A stretch of 64,000 nt of DNA from Papiliotrema nemorosa (GCA_032158125.1 JASKOT010000001.1:310001-374000), one strand, 5' to 3'; counted from the first letter of the stretch, positions 27,643-39,673 are shown. Program-made: numbers and translations. The notes: generated from the sequence alone by a model not told the origin.

Positions 27643-28466
27643 ATGTCCGACATCAAAGAGCAAGGTTTTAAGGTGAATAGCATGCGCTACGCTGCAGATC
27701 AGAAAGCTGACGCGGTCAGTCCAGCGATATCCTCAGTGTGAGCCTGCGAGACCAAACATCTGCTTCGACTAAACTAACGTTTCAGGGCCTCTCGGACGTA
27801 TTCTCCAAAATGTCAGAGAAGGAGAAGACTGGATTGATCAAGAAGGTGTGTCAATCCCGACTATACTCGACTCGCGCCAGACTAATGCGCAGACAAACGG
27901 TATATTCCAGTTGAACGTCAAGAACGCCGAGGGGAAAGAGGCAACCTGGATGTGAGCTATCTGTTGCTTGTTCTTCCACGAGTGTAGCTCATCATCTAGT
28001 ATTGACATGAAGAATGAGGGCAAAGTGACAAAGGGTCCCGTCAAGAAGGCTGGTGAGCTAAACTTTCTGTTCCGCATTCACTCCCATAAGATGGTGCTGA
28101 CGTGTAGATGTCACGATGAACCTTTCAGATGGTCAGCTGCATTAACGATGGGGTGTTGGACCCGAGCTGACATCTAGACACGTTTGCGCAACTTGCGGAT
28201 GGAAAGTTGAATGGTCAGAAGGCGTTTATGACTGGCGCGTTGAAGGTCAAAGGCAATGTGAGTGAGACCGTTGTCTTGAGCATCATTTTGTGCTGACAAT
28301 ACAGGTCATGCTAGCTGTGAGTTACCTCCCGAGCTGATCCGACGTCCAAGAAACTGCGCTGACTTACCCGCAGACCAAGCTCGATGGCGTCCTGAAGGTG
28401 AGTTCGCCGATTCTCCCGGGTAAAGTGGGAAACTCATGTGATCAGAGCGCCAAAGCCAAACTCTAG
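27643..28466 (+). CDS. SCP2 sterol/lipid-carrier domain protein, probably peroxisomal
   Basis: SCP2-fold proteins bind fatty acyl-CoAs and sterols in a hydrophobic cavity and often sit in peroxisomes. The spliced protein starts MSDIKEQGFKVNSMRY, then GLSDVFSKMSEKEKTGLIKKTNGIFQLNVKN.., WIIDMKNEGKVTKGPVKKADVTMNLSDDTFAQLADGKLNGQKAF and MTGALKVKGNVMLATKLDGVLK, all typical of the domain. About 130 residues, a one-domain member. The last exon adds SAKAKL, so the C-terminus is AKL, which fits a peroxisomal targeting signal type 1. About seven tiny exons carry this very short protein. The start is the only ATG that gives the family N-terminus. Confidence 0.9.
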
Positions 28467-28626
28467 ACGCAACGTCGGCCCACTTGGCTATGGAGCCGTC
28501 TCTCCCAGGATCCATGTATCGAAATGTAACTTGCTTCTCCCTTTTGCAGCGTTGTTCACTATCTAGATGCCGCCATGCATCCTGTTTTCTTACCACGATC
28601 AGTCGTGCTCAGTACTTGCTGTGATT

Positions 28627-28659
28627 CCAGCGCTTGCATCGTATGCCAGCGCTTGCATC
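28627..28659. repeat. Two direct copies of a 14-bp repeat
   Basis: CCAGCGCTTGCATC occurs at 28627-28640 and again at 28646-28659, 19 bp apart. It lies in the intergenic region after the SCP2 gene. Role unknown. Confidence 0.7.
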
Positions 28660-29154
28660 CATACGAAGCAAGCGGCGATGCGTCTTGACGGGGTAACGGA
28701 GTAATATGTACCCTGAATGGTGAGCTCGTCGAGGCTGTGGTCACCCAATATAATCTCCGAGTCTTCCTCTTCCCATGGTCAACCCCGTTTGATGCACGTG
28801 TGTGTACGTCGGGACCATAGGATCTCAATAAAGCTCAATGTAGAGTACCGTCATCCCACTTGCAATGGTACATGAGCCCCGCTTTTGTAGACTGAATCCC
28901 AGCAGATACTGTGCAAAAGTGGCACCCTCTCGTTACCCGTTTCACCACTGCACCACTTGTCCACCCACCCACCCAAGTATCGACCAGCCCTCCCACCTTT
29001 GCTATCTTGACCAAATATCGATTCTGTCCATTTTTCAGTGTCTCAAAGGTATGTCTTAGAACTTGATCAGAGAGAAGATTTTAGCGGCTCACCGTGGAAA
29101 GCTCGAGTAGAGCCAGTCGGCCTACCCCCCTTGTTTCCCCCCTTCTTCGACACT

Positions 29155-29162
29155 TATATAAG
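29155..29162 (+). promoter_or_regulatory. TATA box of the unknown gene at 29288
   Basis: TATATAAG lies 126 bp before the ATG. A long pyrimidine-rich leader follows (CTTCTTTCTCTTCATCCCAC...), as in strongly expressed fungal genes. Confidence 0.6.
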
Positions 29163-29287
29163 GAGGAACCCCCAGCTCGATCTTCTTCTTTCTCTTCATC
29201 CCACTTCAAGCTTACTACCTACCGAAACTCCCACCTTAAACAACTCTTGACCTCGTCTCACGAGCACAGTCCCACCTCACCATCATC

Positions 29288-30178
29288 ATGTCCTCGCAAC
29301 ACTCGCAACAGCTCACTGCCTCTGTCGGCGCTGGTGTCCAGCACGACCTCGTCATCGACACCGAGAGAGCCAACAACGGGGTATCCGCGTCTCGAGCCCA
29401 AGCACAAATCAAAGAGGAACGGGCAAAGCTTAGTTCTGCCCCGGTAACCCCTTCCTCCTCTCTTGACGCGCAGCTCTTTGCCGAATACGAAGCATACGTG
29501 AAGAGATTCTACGCTCGACTCGAGGTCGACCAATTGAATGGGTCTTCTTCATCGGGGTCTGGTCCTTGGTCCACTATCCACGATACCAAGTACAACTTCG
29601 ACCTGGACATCCCCATTGGAGGTGTGAGCGACTACGACTTGTTCATCGCTGAAGCGCGAGCCGAACTCGAGCGCGACTCGTCCAACAACACTTCGCCTTT
29701 TACTACGCGATCCTCCTCTCTGGACACTTTCGAGATCACCAACGTCGACCACGATTACTACTCTCGAGTATCGTTGAACAGATCCATCTTCTACATTATC
29801 GACGAATACGAGTTGGTCGAACCTGGCTCGGCGTACTATACCTGTACCCCCTCAATGTCCCGAGGGCAGATCTTGCCCATGCCTGAAAACGGCCCGATCG
29901 AGTTCCCTCCCGCCATCTCTCGACAGGGGTCCGCCCGAGATATCCCATCTGCCGTTTACCCGGAAGCGCAGCCTCCAGCCTTCGGTCAGATCTCAAATTC
30001 GACCAAGGAGAATCGCCACAAAGCGGTCAAGGTGGAAGACGGAGATGTCACTCCCAAGGCCACTCCCCGAGAGCTCAAGCCCAAGGCAACTGATACCAAC
30101 AAGGGAGGATCCGGACTCAAACGATGCAAGGCCTTTGTCGACTTGCCTTCCCTCGCGAACATCTCGGTCGCCGTCTAG
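29288..30178 (+). CDS. Unknown acidic protein, single exon, 296 residues
   Basis: No family was recognised. The frame is intact and intronless, unlike nearly all neighbours, and starts at an ATG after CACCATCATC. Features: an N-terminal Gln/Ser/Ala-rich part (MSSQHSQQLTASVGAGV); a middle with many acidic and aromatic residues (KYNFDLDIPIGGVSDYDLF, SIFYIIDEYELVEPGSAYY); and a basic, Lys/Pro-rich tail ending with LPSLANISVAV. There is no signal peptide or membrane segment. Codon choice strongly favours C-ending codons (ctc, gtc, acc), which together with the TATA promoter suggests high expression. The long upstream region and lack of introns suggest a condition-regulated gene. Confidence 0.75.
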   Translation: MSSQHSQQLTASVGAGVQHDLVIDTERANNGVSASRAQAQIKEERAKLSSAPVTPSSSLDAQLFAEYEAYVKRFYARLEVDQLNGSSSSGSGPWSTIHDTKYNFDLDIPIGGVSDYDLFIAEARAELERDSSNNTSPFTTRSSSLDTFEITNVDHDYYSRVSLNRSIFYIIDEYELVEPGSAYYTCTPSMSRGQILPMPENGPIEFPPAISRQGSARDIPSAVYPEAQPPAFGQISNSTKENRHKAVKVEDGDVTPKATPRELKPKATDTNKGGSGLKRCKAFVDLPSLANISVAV

Positions 30179-30507
30179 TCCTTGACGCAAGGTGAGTTCT
30201 GCAGTCAGATCGTACTGCATTGAGCTGATGAAAAGACGAAACAAAAGTCCATAGGACTCTAAACTCATGTCGTCTCTCTTCATTCTTGGTTTCTGTGCTA
30301 TAAATTCGTTTTCGCTCGTCATCTTTTCACCTCGACGCCTACTGGCTCGTCGTCTGCCCAATCCTATATGTTGTTTCCATATGATCGCTTGTTGTTCTTG
30401 CCATATGTTATCATGCGCGCCTTGGGCGTCTTCATGACCTATGCATATGCTTGTCTTTTTGCCTACGTCACCATGGTTGATGCTTTACTGAAAACCATAT
30501 TGACCGC
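30179..30507. other. Convergent intergenic region, unknown protein / SLH1
   Basis: This is 329 bp between two stops. It contains no coding that could extend either gene and presumably holds both 3' UTRs. Its small size shows that the SLH1 C-terminus cannot continue downstream. Confidence 0.5.
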
Positions 30508-33500
30508 TCAGGCTGCTGTACCATTCGCATGACCAGCCCAGCTCTCCGCCACCTCCTCTGACCCGTTGGTCTCCTGTACCACCTCCGAGTCCCCCGTCTC
30601 GGCTGTAAACGTAGAAGTCAGCACTGAAGCCGATACGCTGCCCGATCTCGACCTTTCCCTTGAGGACCCCTCCGCCGAATTCAGCCCACTGGCGAGTGAA
30701 CTCGGTACAGGTCCGAACTCATCCGCTAATCCTTTAAACCACTCATCCACCAGCCTCGATACGTCTTCTCCTTCTTGAGACCTCTGAACATCGTAAAAAG
30801 TAGGATTCGACTTTATCCTCTTGGAAAAGTAAGTCCAACCTAAGAGATCCATCATATCCCTCTTTCGTAAATCCGGAATTCGTCTTCGGTTGATTTGAGG
30901 CGGTGGTGGCGGTTGACGATACTTTAACATTCTTCCTAGCGCCGTGATACTCTCCGTGAACGATTGTCGACGGAGTAGAGTCGGGATAGTCGATTCGAGG
31001 GGTAACCCATCGGCTAGGACACGTGAGATGGTAAGGCTTTGCTCAGGTTGACACATGACAAACATCCTTCCTCCTTCGACGAGGTGACTCGCGGATGGCA
31101 CGGCGAACCCCTGCATCTTGACCAATTCGGTCCGAGAGTAATTGACAACTCGTCGGTCTTCCCGATCACCTCCGGTTACCTGGATGTATTGCGCACCCAT
31201 GAGCACCACAGTAGATGCTCGAACAGGTAACGTCCAGCATGACTCCCGAGGCACAATCAAAGCGCGCAGTATTCCACTCGCAAATAGCTCCAACACCAAA
31301 GCCAGATCCGAAGGTGGAGAACCAGGGATGATGTAGCCGATACCGTGCAATATCGGTTCGAACAGCGTCGTGTCTTTCAGTCGCCCGAGCAGTGGCTCCA
31401 CGTCTTCCCTTGAAGCGCGTAAAAATCCGTTAAGATCCATCTCGTTTCCGCTCTGAGTGACCATGTCATTTGCCACTGCACGACAAGCCGCTCTCGACGG
31501 CACAAAGATGATGGTCCCACTAGGGGCAGCTTTGACCACATCATACGCGGGCTTGACCATTGTTTTCAATAACGTCGCAGAGTGCGCCAGAGTGAACGTC
31601 TTGGTCGAGACAACGATAGTGTTGCCTCGATCCTGAGGTAAGAATGAATATCGGCATGCCGGGTCAACACCTAGCCATTCCGCCAAGTCGGTAGGGTCGT
31701 TGAGAGACGAAGTTATACCGATGATTCGCGTCTTGGCCGGTCTAGCGATCGACAAAATACGCGCCGTAGCCAGCTCGTACTGGTCATCAAGCAGATGTAA
31801 ATCCTCCAACACGACGAGATCCAGCTTTCGAATGAGCTGCGAGATTGCCGGATCATCGATACGTAAAAGGTTGGACGGCGTTGTAATTGCAATCAGTCTT
31901 TTGGCAATGACAAGATTGTCAAAGTCCGATGGCGCGCTCATAGACTGCACCGAGATTCCCTTGGAGCGAGGTGTGACGCTCTTGATCCTTGCCGCAGTCT
32001 CGTTGACAGCTCGACGATGTGGTACGACAATCAAGACCACAGTATCCGCATCATGACGGAAAGCATGCCTATGTGGTGAGTCCTGCCCAGGAACGATAGA
32101 TAACACTCACCATATGGCGACTTCCCCCAGGAAGCTCTTGCCGCTCGCTATTGGAGCCGAAATGAGCATACTGTTTTGGGTATGATATGCACTCCAGAAA
32201 GCATGAGATTGTATACCGTTCAAAGTCGAGATATAAGGTCGGTAGGACTGCTCCAGAGCTCTGTCGTCGAGACACGAGATTTGCAGAAACGGGATGTCGA
32301 GCAATGAGGTATGGCCCATCGGAGGAGAGGGCATGATCAGATTCTCCAGAGGGACAAGCCTCGGATCATCAGAGCCGAGCCATCGGTCTGACACCGAGAT
32401 GATCGTGTAAGAAGCGGGAATCGTTTCGCCGATCGGGATGACAAAGTCGATCTCGAACGAAGAAGAATTTTCGCGTATCAAGACGCTGCGCCATTGAAGG
32501 ATGTTGACCCCGTCTTCGTCTTGAACCCAAACGTAAAACGGTTCACCGCTTCCTGAAATCTTGTGATTCCACGTGAACTGAGGGACGACTCGAACGCTGA
32601 TCTGCAGCATATCGTGGCTCAATGGTCGAAGCGAGTAGTCTACCGAGACGGTCGGGAACATCCATGCGGCATCCTTGATCGCCTGTCCGTGCTTTTCGTT
32701 TAGATGAATCAGGTCGGCGATTTCTTTCGCTTCAAAGGTCCGCAAATCCGCTATCTCGGTATCATCGGCCCATTGTCTAAGATTGTGCAGAGTATCCCTC
32801 TGGATATGGGTGAGCTGTGCGAGTGGATGTTCGTATGGCCACAATCGATGTTCGATGGCTTTGCTGAGATCGATCAGAAGCATCGCGTTATTAGCCCAAT
32901 TTCGAGAAAGTGCAATTTCAAGAAGGGCTCGAATGATTCGCGCAGCATTCTGTCATGAGCCCATGCAAGCCACCGTGAAATCTAGCTACATACCTGAGCG
33001 ACGTATGCAGCATCCGAGACCAGAGCAAAGTCCTCCAAGAACACCTTGGAGATGTGGGCCTGAAGTCTGGCAAATCAGCACTTATTACCAAGACTGAGAA
33101 CAGGCACTGACAATATATTGACTTTCCCGTGCTTGTTGGAAACGCCTCCCTGGGTACATCAGATTGAGGATTCAGTAGATGCCGCCGGTAAGCTCACCTT
33201 GACTTCCATCGGACAGTGATCGCTCTCCAGGATTGCCGTCAATTCCGGGATCTCGTTCTCTCGGACTTGAATCTGCTCAAACTGCCGCATTAGCTAACAG
33301 CTTCCAAGGGTCTGGGCGGGCACCTACTTCAGTAGCCTGAGAGAGCATAGCGAACAAGTCTGCATTCTTCATTTTCGGATGGAACATCGTGTCTGAGCGT
33401 TAAGACTGCCACTTGACGGCGACAGATGGACCCACTGAAGACCTCCATGGTCTGATACTTGAGGTAATACTTTGCTGCTATTCTCCCCAAATCAGAAATT

Positions 33501-36500
33501 TGGAACGAGTTGGTGATCTCGTCAAATCGAATCATCTTGGCCGCGGACAGCTGTCGAGCGGATTGTGCAATGAGCTCATTTCGCTTGTTCCCCAATTGAG
33601 GGTCATCTTTGGGCTCATCATGCGGCATGCCGTATATGAACGGCTCCTTCCGCATTCGTACTACCAGTCAGCTGGACACAATACGTTGGGTGAGACCACA
33701 TACCAAAGAGGTAAGTGTAGCCTAGCCATTGTATCGCTTCGGGAACGTTGGCTATAGTTCCGAGAGAGATTTCAGCGTTGAGTGAATCGACCATTCCAGG
33801 AATGAACCTAGGTATGAGCTCAGCTCGGCGAACGGTGTGCAACTTACTTTGACTCGATGGGGTGTTGAGACATGATAGAATACAAGTAATGGTCCAGCTT
33901 ATCCGCAGTGGTGCAGATGTAACCCACACCACTGGTTTCGTAGCCTGGTCGACCTGCCCGTCCAAAGATCTGCCCACGTCAGCTCACTGGCACAGCGTGA
34001 TAAAAGAGAAAACTACCTGCAAGACGTCCAGAACAGACAGGTCGACAAAAGCACCTTTCCCGCTGTCGTACACTGACGTTCCCTTGATGACGACAGCATG
34101 AGCCGGCAAGTTTACACCCCAAGCCAGTGTGGAGGTACAACATAGGACCTGCGGATCAGCTTGTCGGTCAGAGAATAGAAACGGTATATGTACCTTTATG
34201 GCGTTATCCTCGAACATTCGCTCCATCATATTACGATCACTTCTCAGCATTCCGGCATGATGTATACCAAATCCAGCATCGAAAAGCTCTTTCATTTCTT
34301 TATTCCTGGATGTGCTGATATCTCTTCGGTAAAAGTCGAATTTGGGGTGCTCCCTCGTCTCGAAGAATGACACCATGCCTTCATCTTTGGCCATTTCAAG
34401 AAGACGCTGAGCCGATTTGACAGTCTCTTTTCGAGCGTGTACAAACACCATCACTTGATGGCCATCCTGCACCAGTTCGGCCACCTGCAAATCAGCTCAT
34501 GCTCGGTCAAGGTGACCAACCTTGTCAAATACCGCTTGATCCATGTTTCGGATGGCAGCTTGACTACGTGGTTTCCCGGCGACTCCAATGAAGTGTTGTT
34601 CTAGTGGAACAGGTCTGAAAGAAGCATCGAAGAAGAACAAGCCTTGGTAAGGATTGACCCTTCCTTCAGCGAAGGTCGATAGTACTTGACCCACCGTAAG
34701 AAGTCGCTGACATCTCGATAATTCGGCAGAGTAGCACTGAGACCGACGATTCGGATCAATGACTGGCTCGATTCAACTTGTCGCAGCGTCCGAGCGACGA
34801 TGGTTTCAATGACTGCTCCTCTCTCTTCATTGAGCAGGTGCACTTCGTCGATAATCAAAAGTCGGACTTTCTGCCTCGTCAGCGGAACCGTACACGATGA
34901 CACTCACCGAAGCCAATTCCCCTTCCCCCGTTGGCTTTCTCGTGACAACGTCCCATTTCTCCGGGGTCGTGACGATAATCTGAGTCTCGTTGATCTCTTG
35001 CCGAGTCAGTTGCATATCTCCAGTCAATTCTCGGACTTTGATGCCGAGCCACGCTAATCTCTTGCCGAACTTTCGGGTGATCTCCGCTGCGAGAGCTTTC
35101 ATTGGTGCGACATAGATGATTTTGAAAGCATCACGGTTGACATGGAAGCCTGAGGAATGGGTCGATGGGCCCGGTGCTACATTCTGAGCGAGGACCCGAA
35201 TGATGGACATGATGGCCACATCGGTTTTACCCTACACATCAATCGCTGCTACCTTTCAGGCACTGGACATACAGCTCCGGTCGGGGCTGGAGAGGTCAGC
35301 GGATCTCCCCTCGTTATTACGGGAAGACTTACCGCAGATGAGCAAGTTCTCATTCGTGTTCATCGCTGTTGGTTGAACAATACTCTGCATTCTGTTCAAA
35401 GTGACATAATTCTATCTCGTCAGAATAGAGCGATCTCTCGCACGCGATCACTCACTGGGAAACAGCCACGAGCTAGTGGAGGGAGATCGGCAATCTTGAC
35501 TGGTCTCTCGGTCTTCTTTGGTGGGACAGGATTTGTCGGCGGGATGATGACCTCTTCAAATGTCTTGCACATGAGCATTTCCAGGAACAGTGCGAGGTGC
35601 GCTACTCACATCGTGTATTATTCGCTGAGTCCCTTCAGGCAATGCAAATTGACCCCCATGCGAAAGAGCCTTTGAGACTTTACCCGTAGCAGTATACACA
35701 TTCGGCAATACCTCTTCCTCGAATATACGCTTATACGTCAGCACAGTCTCTTGACTGGCGATGTGGGGCTACGTACCGGTCCATCTTCCGAGAACATGGC
35801 TTTCGGACGGCCTAGTTGCTCTTGCAATCTCCTCTCTATGTCTTCTGCGGAGCCTATCATCCCAGTGATATCAATCTTCTGCTTCTTGTCTCGACCTTTG
35901 GACGCCATAACGTTCAGACGAGATGACGGCAAGTAGTCGTTTCCATTGGCATGTCGACCATTCCGACTCTATTCATGTCAGTCAGGTACTCTACCGCTAG
36001 TTAGTGCCCACGCACCCTTGTACCACTGGCGACTCCTCCATCTGATAGCTCTTCGCTAAGAGCAGATCGGACTCCTGGCCGCAGTATCTGCTCAACTAGT
36101 GATAATCCCGCCCCTTCGAATCCAATGATTTCCACCAATTCCAGCTGTATATCTTCGTTGGACCGAGAAGACGCCAGTATTTCTGTCAGAGAATTGAAGG
36201 AGGATGCGACGGGAAGGTGACTATCATCAGCCGCTGTGTCCGATGAGTGGAGTCAAGGGGCGCACTTTCTGAGTTTCGATGCAAGAATAGCTATAGACGA
36301 GGCGGTATTCCCGCTCGTTGAGGAGCTCTGGCCATTTTGGGGAGTCGAGAGGTGATGGACAGGAGAAGGCGACGATCTCGGTCTGGAAGGTCCGGCATGG
36401 GGATAGTAGTCCAGCAGAGACGGCCATGGGGAGCTCTGCAGGAGTTTCGGTTCCAATTTGAACTCTGGGGCTTTGTGAGATGAACTGGGAGAAGTGATCA

Positions 36501-36664
36501 GCTACAGTGCGGCTCAAAGGAGTTCTCAGACAGCTCTTAAAGACTCACGAGCTGCCCTCATACTCTTCTATGAAGCTAGTCCAGGCGTCGACACCCGTGC
36601 TTGAACTCGGCTCATTTGGCTGGTTTGAGCCAAATAGACTGTCGACATAGCTCGATATTGACAT
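30508..36664 (-). CDS. SLH1: SLH1/ASCC3-type Ski2-like tandem helicase
   Basis: Slh1 is the helicase of the RQT complex that splits collided ribosomes; the animal homologue is ASCC3. The N-terminal exon starts [16 protein letters not shown] at 36664 and joins to [17 protein letters not shown]. Helicase cassette 1 is complete: [10 protein letters not shown], Walker A APTGAGKTD (joined over an intron), [20 protein letters not shown] in [35 protein letters not shown] and a final GRAGRPG, then a winged helix and Sec63-type domain. Cassette 2 keeps GKS in APIASGKS but has EDLH in place of DExH. After its winged helix ([18 protein letters not shown]) the protein runs into a Ser/Glu-rich tail and stops, so the second Sec63 domain is absent. 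TTLNRMQS and Walker-A context favour Slh1 over Brr2. Many short introns. Confidence 0.88.
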
Positions 36665-37007
36665 GTCTGAAAGACTCGAGGCTTTGTGTGATCTGTACGA
36701 TGTCTCGAGAAGCCCTGCAGATCCTGAATATCACGCTTGCAGGCCCGGGAGTGCGGAGAAGGGGAGGTATGAAATGTCAACAGAGGTATCAGAGGAGACT
36801 AGGACATTTCCATCTACTCGGACTTTTGAAACATCGTCACAGGATGAGCTTCGGATCCGATCAAACAGTGGACTGATCGCCCCTATTCACTGCTCGTGGT
36901 GTCAAAGTCTTGGTTGATATGCGATGCTCCAAGGGTAACGTGCGGATCAAGATTCCTGTAGTCTGCATGCCTACATCTGCAGAAGGTGTGTGATCCTCCC
37001 GAGGCTT
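36665..37007. other. Tandem intergenic region, SLH1 promoter
   Basis: This is 343 bp between the SLH1 start and the BFR2 stop, both on the minus strand. It should hold the SLH1 promoter and the BFR2 3' UTR. Nothing else was seen. Confidence 0.4.
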
Positions 37008-38619
37008 CTAAAACACCCGCAGCCCTCCAAGGCTCGCCAGACCTTCATCTCCATTGATCATTCCGCTCGCATTGACAGCAGTCTCCGCTCCCGCGCCTCG
37101 CATTCCTGCGCCGCCCAGCAAGCTCGAGAAGAGCTCGTCAATCTGCTCGTCGTGCCATCCATGACTCAACGGCAGGGGCACCATGAAATTCTGTGCCTTT
37201 TCATGAACAGTGTACCTGAAATCAGCACCTTTCGGAATCAGGTATTGGCCAGGCTCACTTCAACTTCCTTCCCTTGCTACCTCCTCGTTCGGCTTCCCGC
37301 TTCTTCTTCTTCTCCCGTCGAAGATGCGTCAGATCTGCTCCCCCTGCCCCACCTGATCTCGACTCGATGACCTCTTTCAAGAGTAACCGATATCCAGCTT
37401 CTTCACTCTCCATGAAAGTCTTGTCTGACTCCACCTGAAATGAGCAAGGGAGCAAAGGACACTCAGGAAGAAGACTGACCCTGTTCGTTATACCAGCCTG
37501 AATGGCATCTTCGATGCTCAGTTGACCCTTTGTGGACTGCAAGAATTTGCTTGAGCCAGCTGCTTTCGACGTGACGGCCAGACTGGCGGCATTGATCTTC
37601 GCTGACCACTTGTGCAAGATACCCAGTACCTGTGGATGATTTCTGACTGGTCAGCTCGAGGAATTCAGACCTGAAACACTTAGCGTGAACGTACGCATCG
37701 CTGAGGGCGAAAGAGTCTTTCGCAGCCTGAACCCAATATGCCTCATCGGGATCCTCGTCTCCTCGTTTTCTCTTCCCAAGTTGGGGTATTTCCGTCCCTG
37801 ACAAGACCAGCTTTGTCCTCAGATCCAAAAGACGCTCGTTGAGATCGGCCAAGCTTCTCAGAGCTCGCAAACGTTGTTCCTCGACCTCTCCCGCAGGGTC
37901 AGCAGGTATAGGATACGGTAGACTCGTTGAAGCCGTCAAGGCCTTTTGGAAGGTGATACGAAGGGTGATTAAAGAGTCAAACAACGCCTGATAGGTCAGA
38001 GAGCCATCGGAGGATCAGAGCCAGACGTAGCACTTGCCTTTTGCTTCTTTATCCCTTTGCCCTTCTGTACGTCCTTTTGCCGAGCCTCTTTGAGGGATCC
38101 CATCGGGTCGAGCGCTTTTGACGTTCTGCTAGAAGATGCAACAGCGGTTTTGACAGCGGGCACATCTGCCTCGACTCCTGCGTCCTCTTGCTCGTCGTCC
38201 TCCTCATCCTCCTCTTCCTCTTCATCTTCCTCAGCGTCGTTGTCCTCGTCATCTTCACTGCCTTGCTCCTCGTCCTCCTCGCCATCCTCCGAAAGATCAT
38301 CCTCGTCGTCCTCGTCTTCATCATCTTCTTCGGCGTCATCTTCTTCCTCATCCTCCTCCTCATCATCATCGTCAAAGATCTTGACTCTTCCTCTCGTAGC
38401 ACCAGCATATTTGTCTCCAAGCAACGTCTGTCCGACCTCTTCTCTCTGCGCTCTCAGCTTAGACGGACCCACGTCCAAATAATGTTCCCTCCCTTCAGCT
38501 CCCTCTCTCGTCGGTATGTTGAGCCCGTCCAACGACGTGTAAGCTGATTCCGGATCGATAGATCTCGGTGTGTCTTCCTCGAGCTGCTTGAGCTGTTGCG
38601 CCAGGGACAGTCGCGACAT
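37008..38619 (-). CDS. BFR2: BFR2/AATF (Che-1) family nucleolar ribosome-biogenesis factor
   Basis: Bfr2 acts in the small-subunit processome for 18S rRNA maturation; AATF/Che-1 is the animal homologue. The start at 38619 gives [21 protein letters not shown] very long Asp/Glu tract follows at about residues 80-150 (38400-38170). Then comes the AATF leucine-rich region ([14 protein letters not shown].., [21 protein letters not shown]). Downstream are [27 protein letters not shown] and the conserved end: an Arg/Lys-rich patch, [19 protein letters not shown], then [16 protein letters not shown] and the stop after GLRVF. That order matches the family. The acidic tract is coded by GAN repeats and makes a misleading Ser-rich frame on the other strand. 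Confidence 0.9.
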
Positions 38620-38933
38620 GATGAGACTCTAGGTAATGCTGAAACCTGCAAATGTAGTGTATGCTCTCAACTTTTCTGGGCTGATTGGATTTTGAACAGG
38701 CGGCCATGTCCGTTTCCCTTTCTGTGTTTCCGCGGTTGTTTTTGCCACCCAGCAGGGGGAGATGAGTTGCCCTTCTCGGCGAGGAGGGGTAGTTCGGTCA
38801 TGAGGGAGGGATGGGATGCCCAGTTCTCGACGCAGTTCGACGTTCAACGCATCCTTTCATCTGCTTGCTGCACCACTACATCTATCCATCTTGCTGGCTC
38901 TCTGGCAACCACCAGCTCCAGCTCTCTTCCATC
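38620..38933. promoter_or_regulatory. Divergent promoter, BFR2 / DUF2015 protein
   Basis: This is 314 bp between the two ATGs. It includes a purine-rich run near 38755-38815 (GGGGGAGATGAG, GAGGGAGGG). No coding was recognised. Confidence 0.4.
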
Positions 38934-39476
38934 ATGCTGTTCCATCTTTCAGCATTGTCGGTGCTTGTGGCTATTGCATTTGGTCAGTCTTGCCGACACG
39001 TGCTGATCCTGCCAAAACTGATAGTACAGTGGTAGTCTACTTTAGAGCCCGCATCATCCCCTTCATCGCCCCCTACCTCCCCACGTCCCTCGGAGCTCGT
39101 CTCTCCAACTACACACCCTTATCCAGCTTTTCATTCACTGATCAAGCGGCTGCTGGATTATCAAGTCATAATTTCGATTTGGAAGAGAACATGGGTGAAG
39201 GCAGTTCCGAAAATAGGTTGGGACTGGATGAAGCGGGTGTCGAGGAGGTCAGGCGTATCATGTGAGCTGAGAACGATACCCTGTTTGCGTATGTGGAGCT
39301 CATGAGCAGGGCGATCGACCGAGTGACGTTTGATCAGGCCAGGTTGATTCGACACAATCGAATCTTGGCAAAGAATGGTATCGCGCCTGATGGTAAGTCG
39401 AGCAATATTTATATCAGGGGATAAAGCCGACGGTTTAGGTACACCGCTCGATCGAAAGGCGATTACTCGACTCTGA
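38934..39476 (+). CDS. DUF2015-family small membrane-anchored protein
   Basis: The gene is conserved in fungi; its role is unknown. The start ATG (38934) gives MLFHLSALSVLVAIAF, a hydrophobic anchor, joined over an intron (TTTG|GTCAGT...GTACAG) to VVVYFRARIIPFIAPYLPTSL. The rest reads GLSSHNFDLEENMGEGSSENRLGLDEAGVEEVRRIM, then over a second intron AIDRVTFDQARLIRHNRILAKNGIAPD, and over a third GTPLDRKAITRL and stop. The final block (FDxARLI..AKNGIxPDGxPxDxKA) is the DUF2015 signature as remembered. About 130 residues in four exons. It is convergent with the R3H-associated gene, about 200 bp between stops. Confidence 0.8.
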
Positions 39477-39673
39477 GCGAAATGCTTTGAGGGGCGAGCT
39501 GAAATGGAAAGCTACCTGTGCCAAGCGCTTTCGACTGGACTGATTCCAAGAGCCCTCATCTGGACATGTGAGACTACCCAGTAAGATACCATCGCCGGAT
39601 GTCACAACATGTAGAATGCCACGATATAATGCATTGAAATGATTGTATGTATCGTCAACACCGTCAACGAGTA

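Larger units (their letters stand above)
28467..29287. other. Long intergenic region upstream of the unknown protein at 29288
   Basis: This is 821 bp without a convincing gene. The left part is the 3' UTR of the SCP2 gene and holds a short direct repeat (CCAGCGCTTGCATC at 28627-28640 and 28646-28659). The right part is pyrimidine-rich, with a C-rich CCACCCACCCACCC run and a TATA box. Its size suggests a regulated promoter. Confidence 0.45.

Noticed and set aside
28559..28828. Minus-strand frame of 89 codons
   Set aside because: It crosses the short direct repeat in the intergenic region and has no features of a protein.
38057..38482. Plus-strand Ser-rich open frame
   Set aside because: It is the antisense of the Asp/Glu tract of BFR2; GAN codons read backwards give serine.
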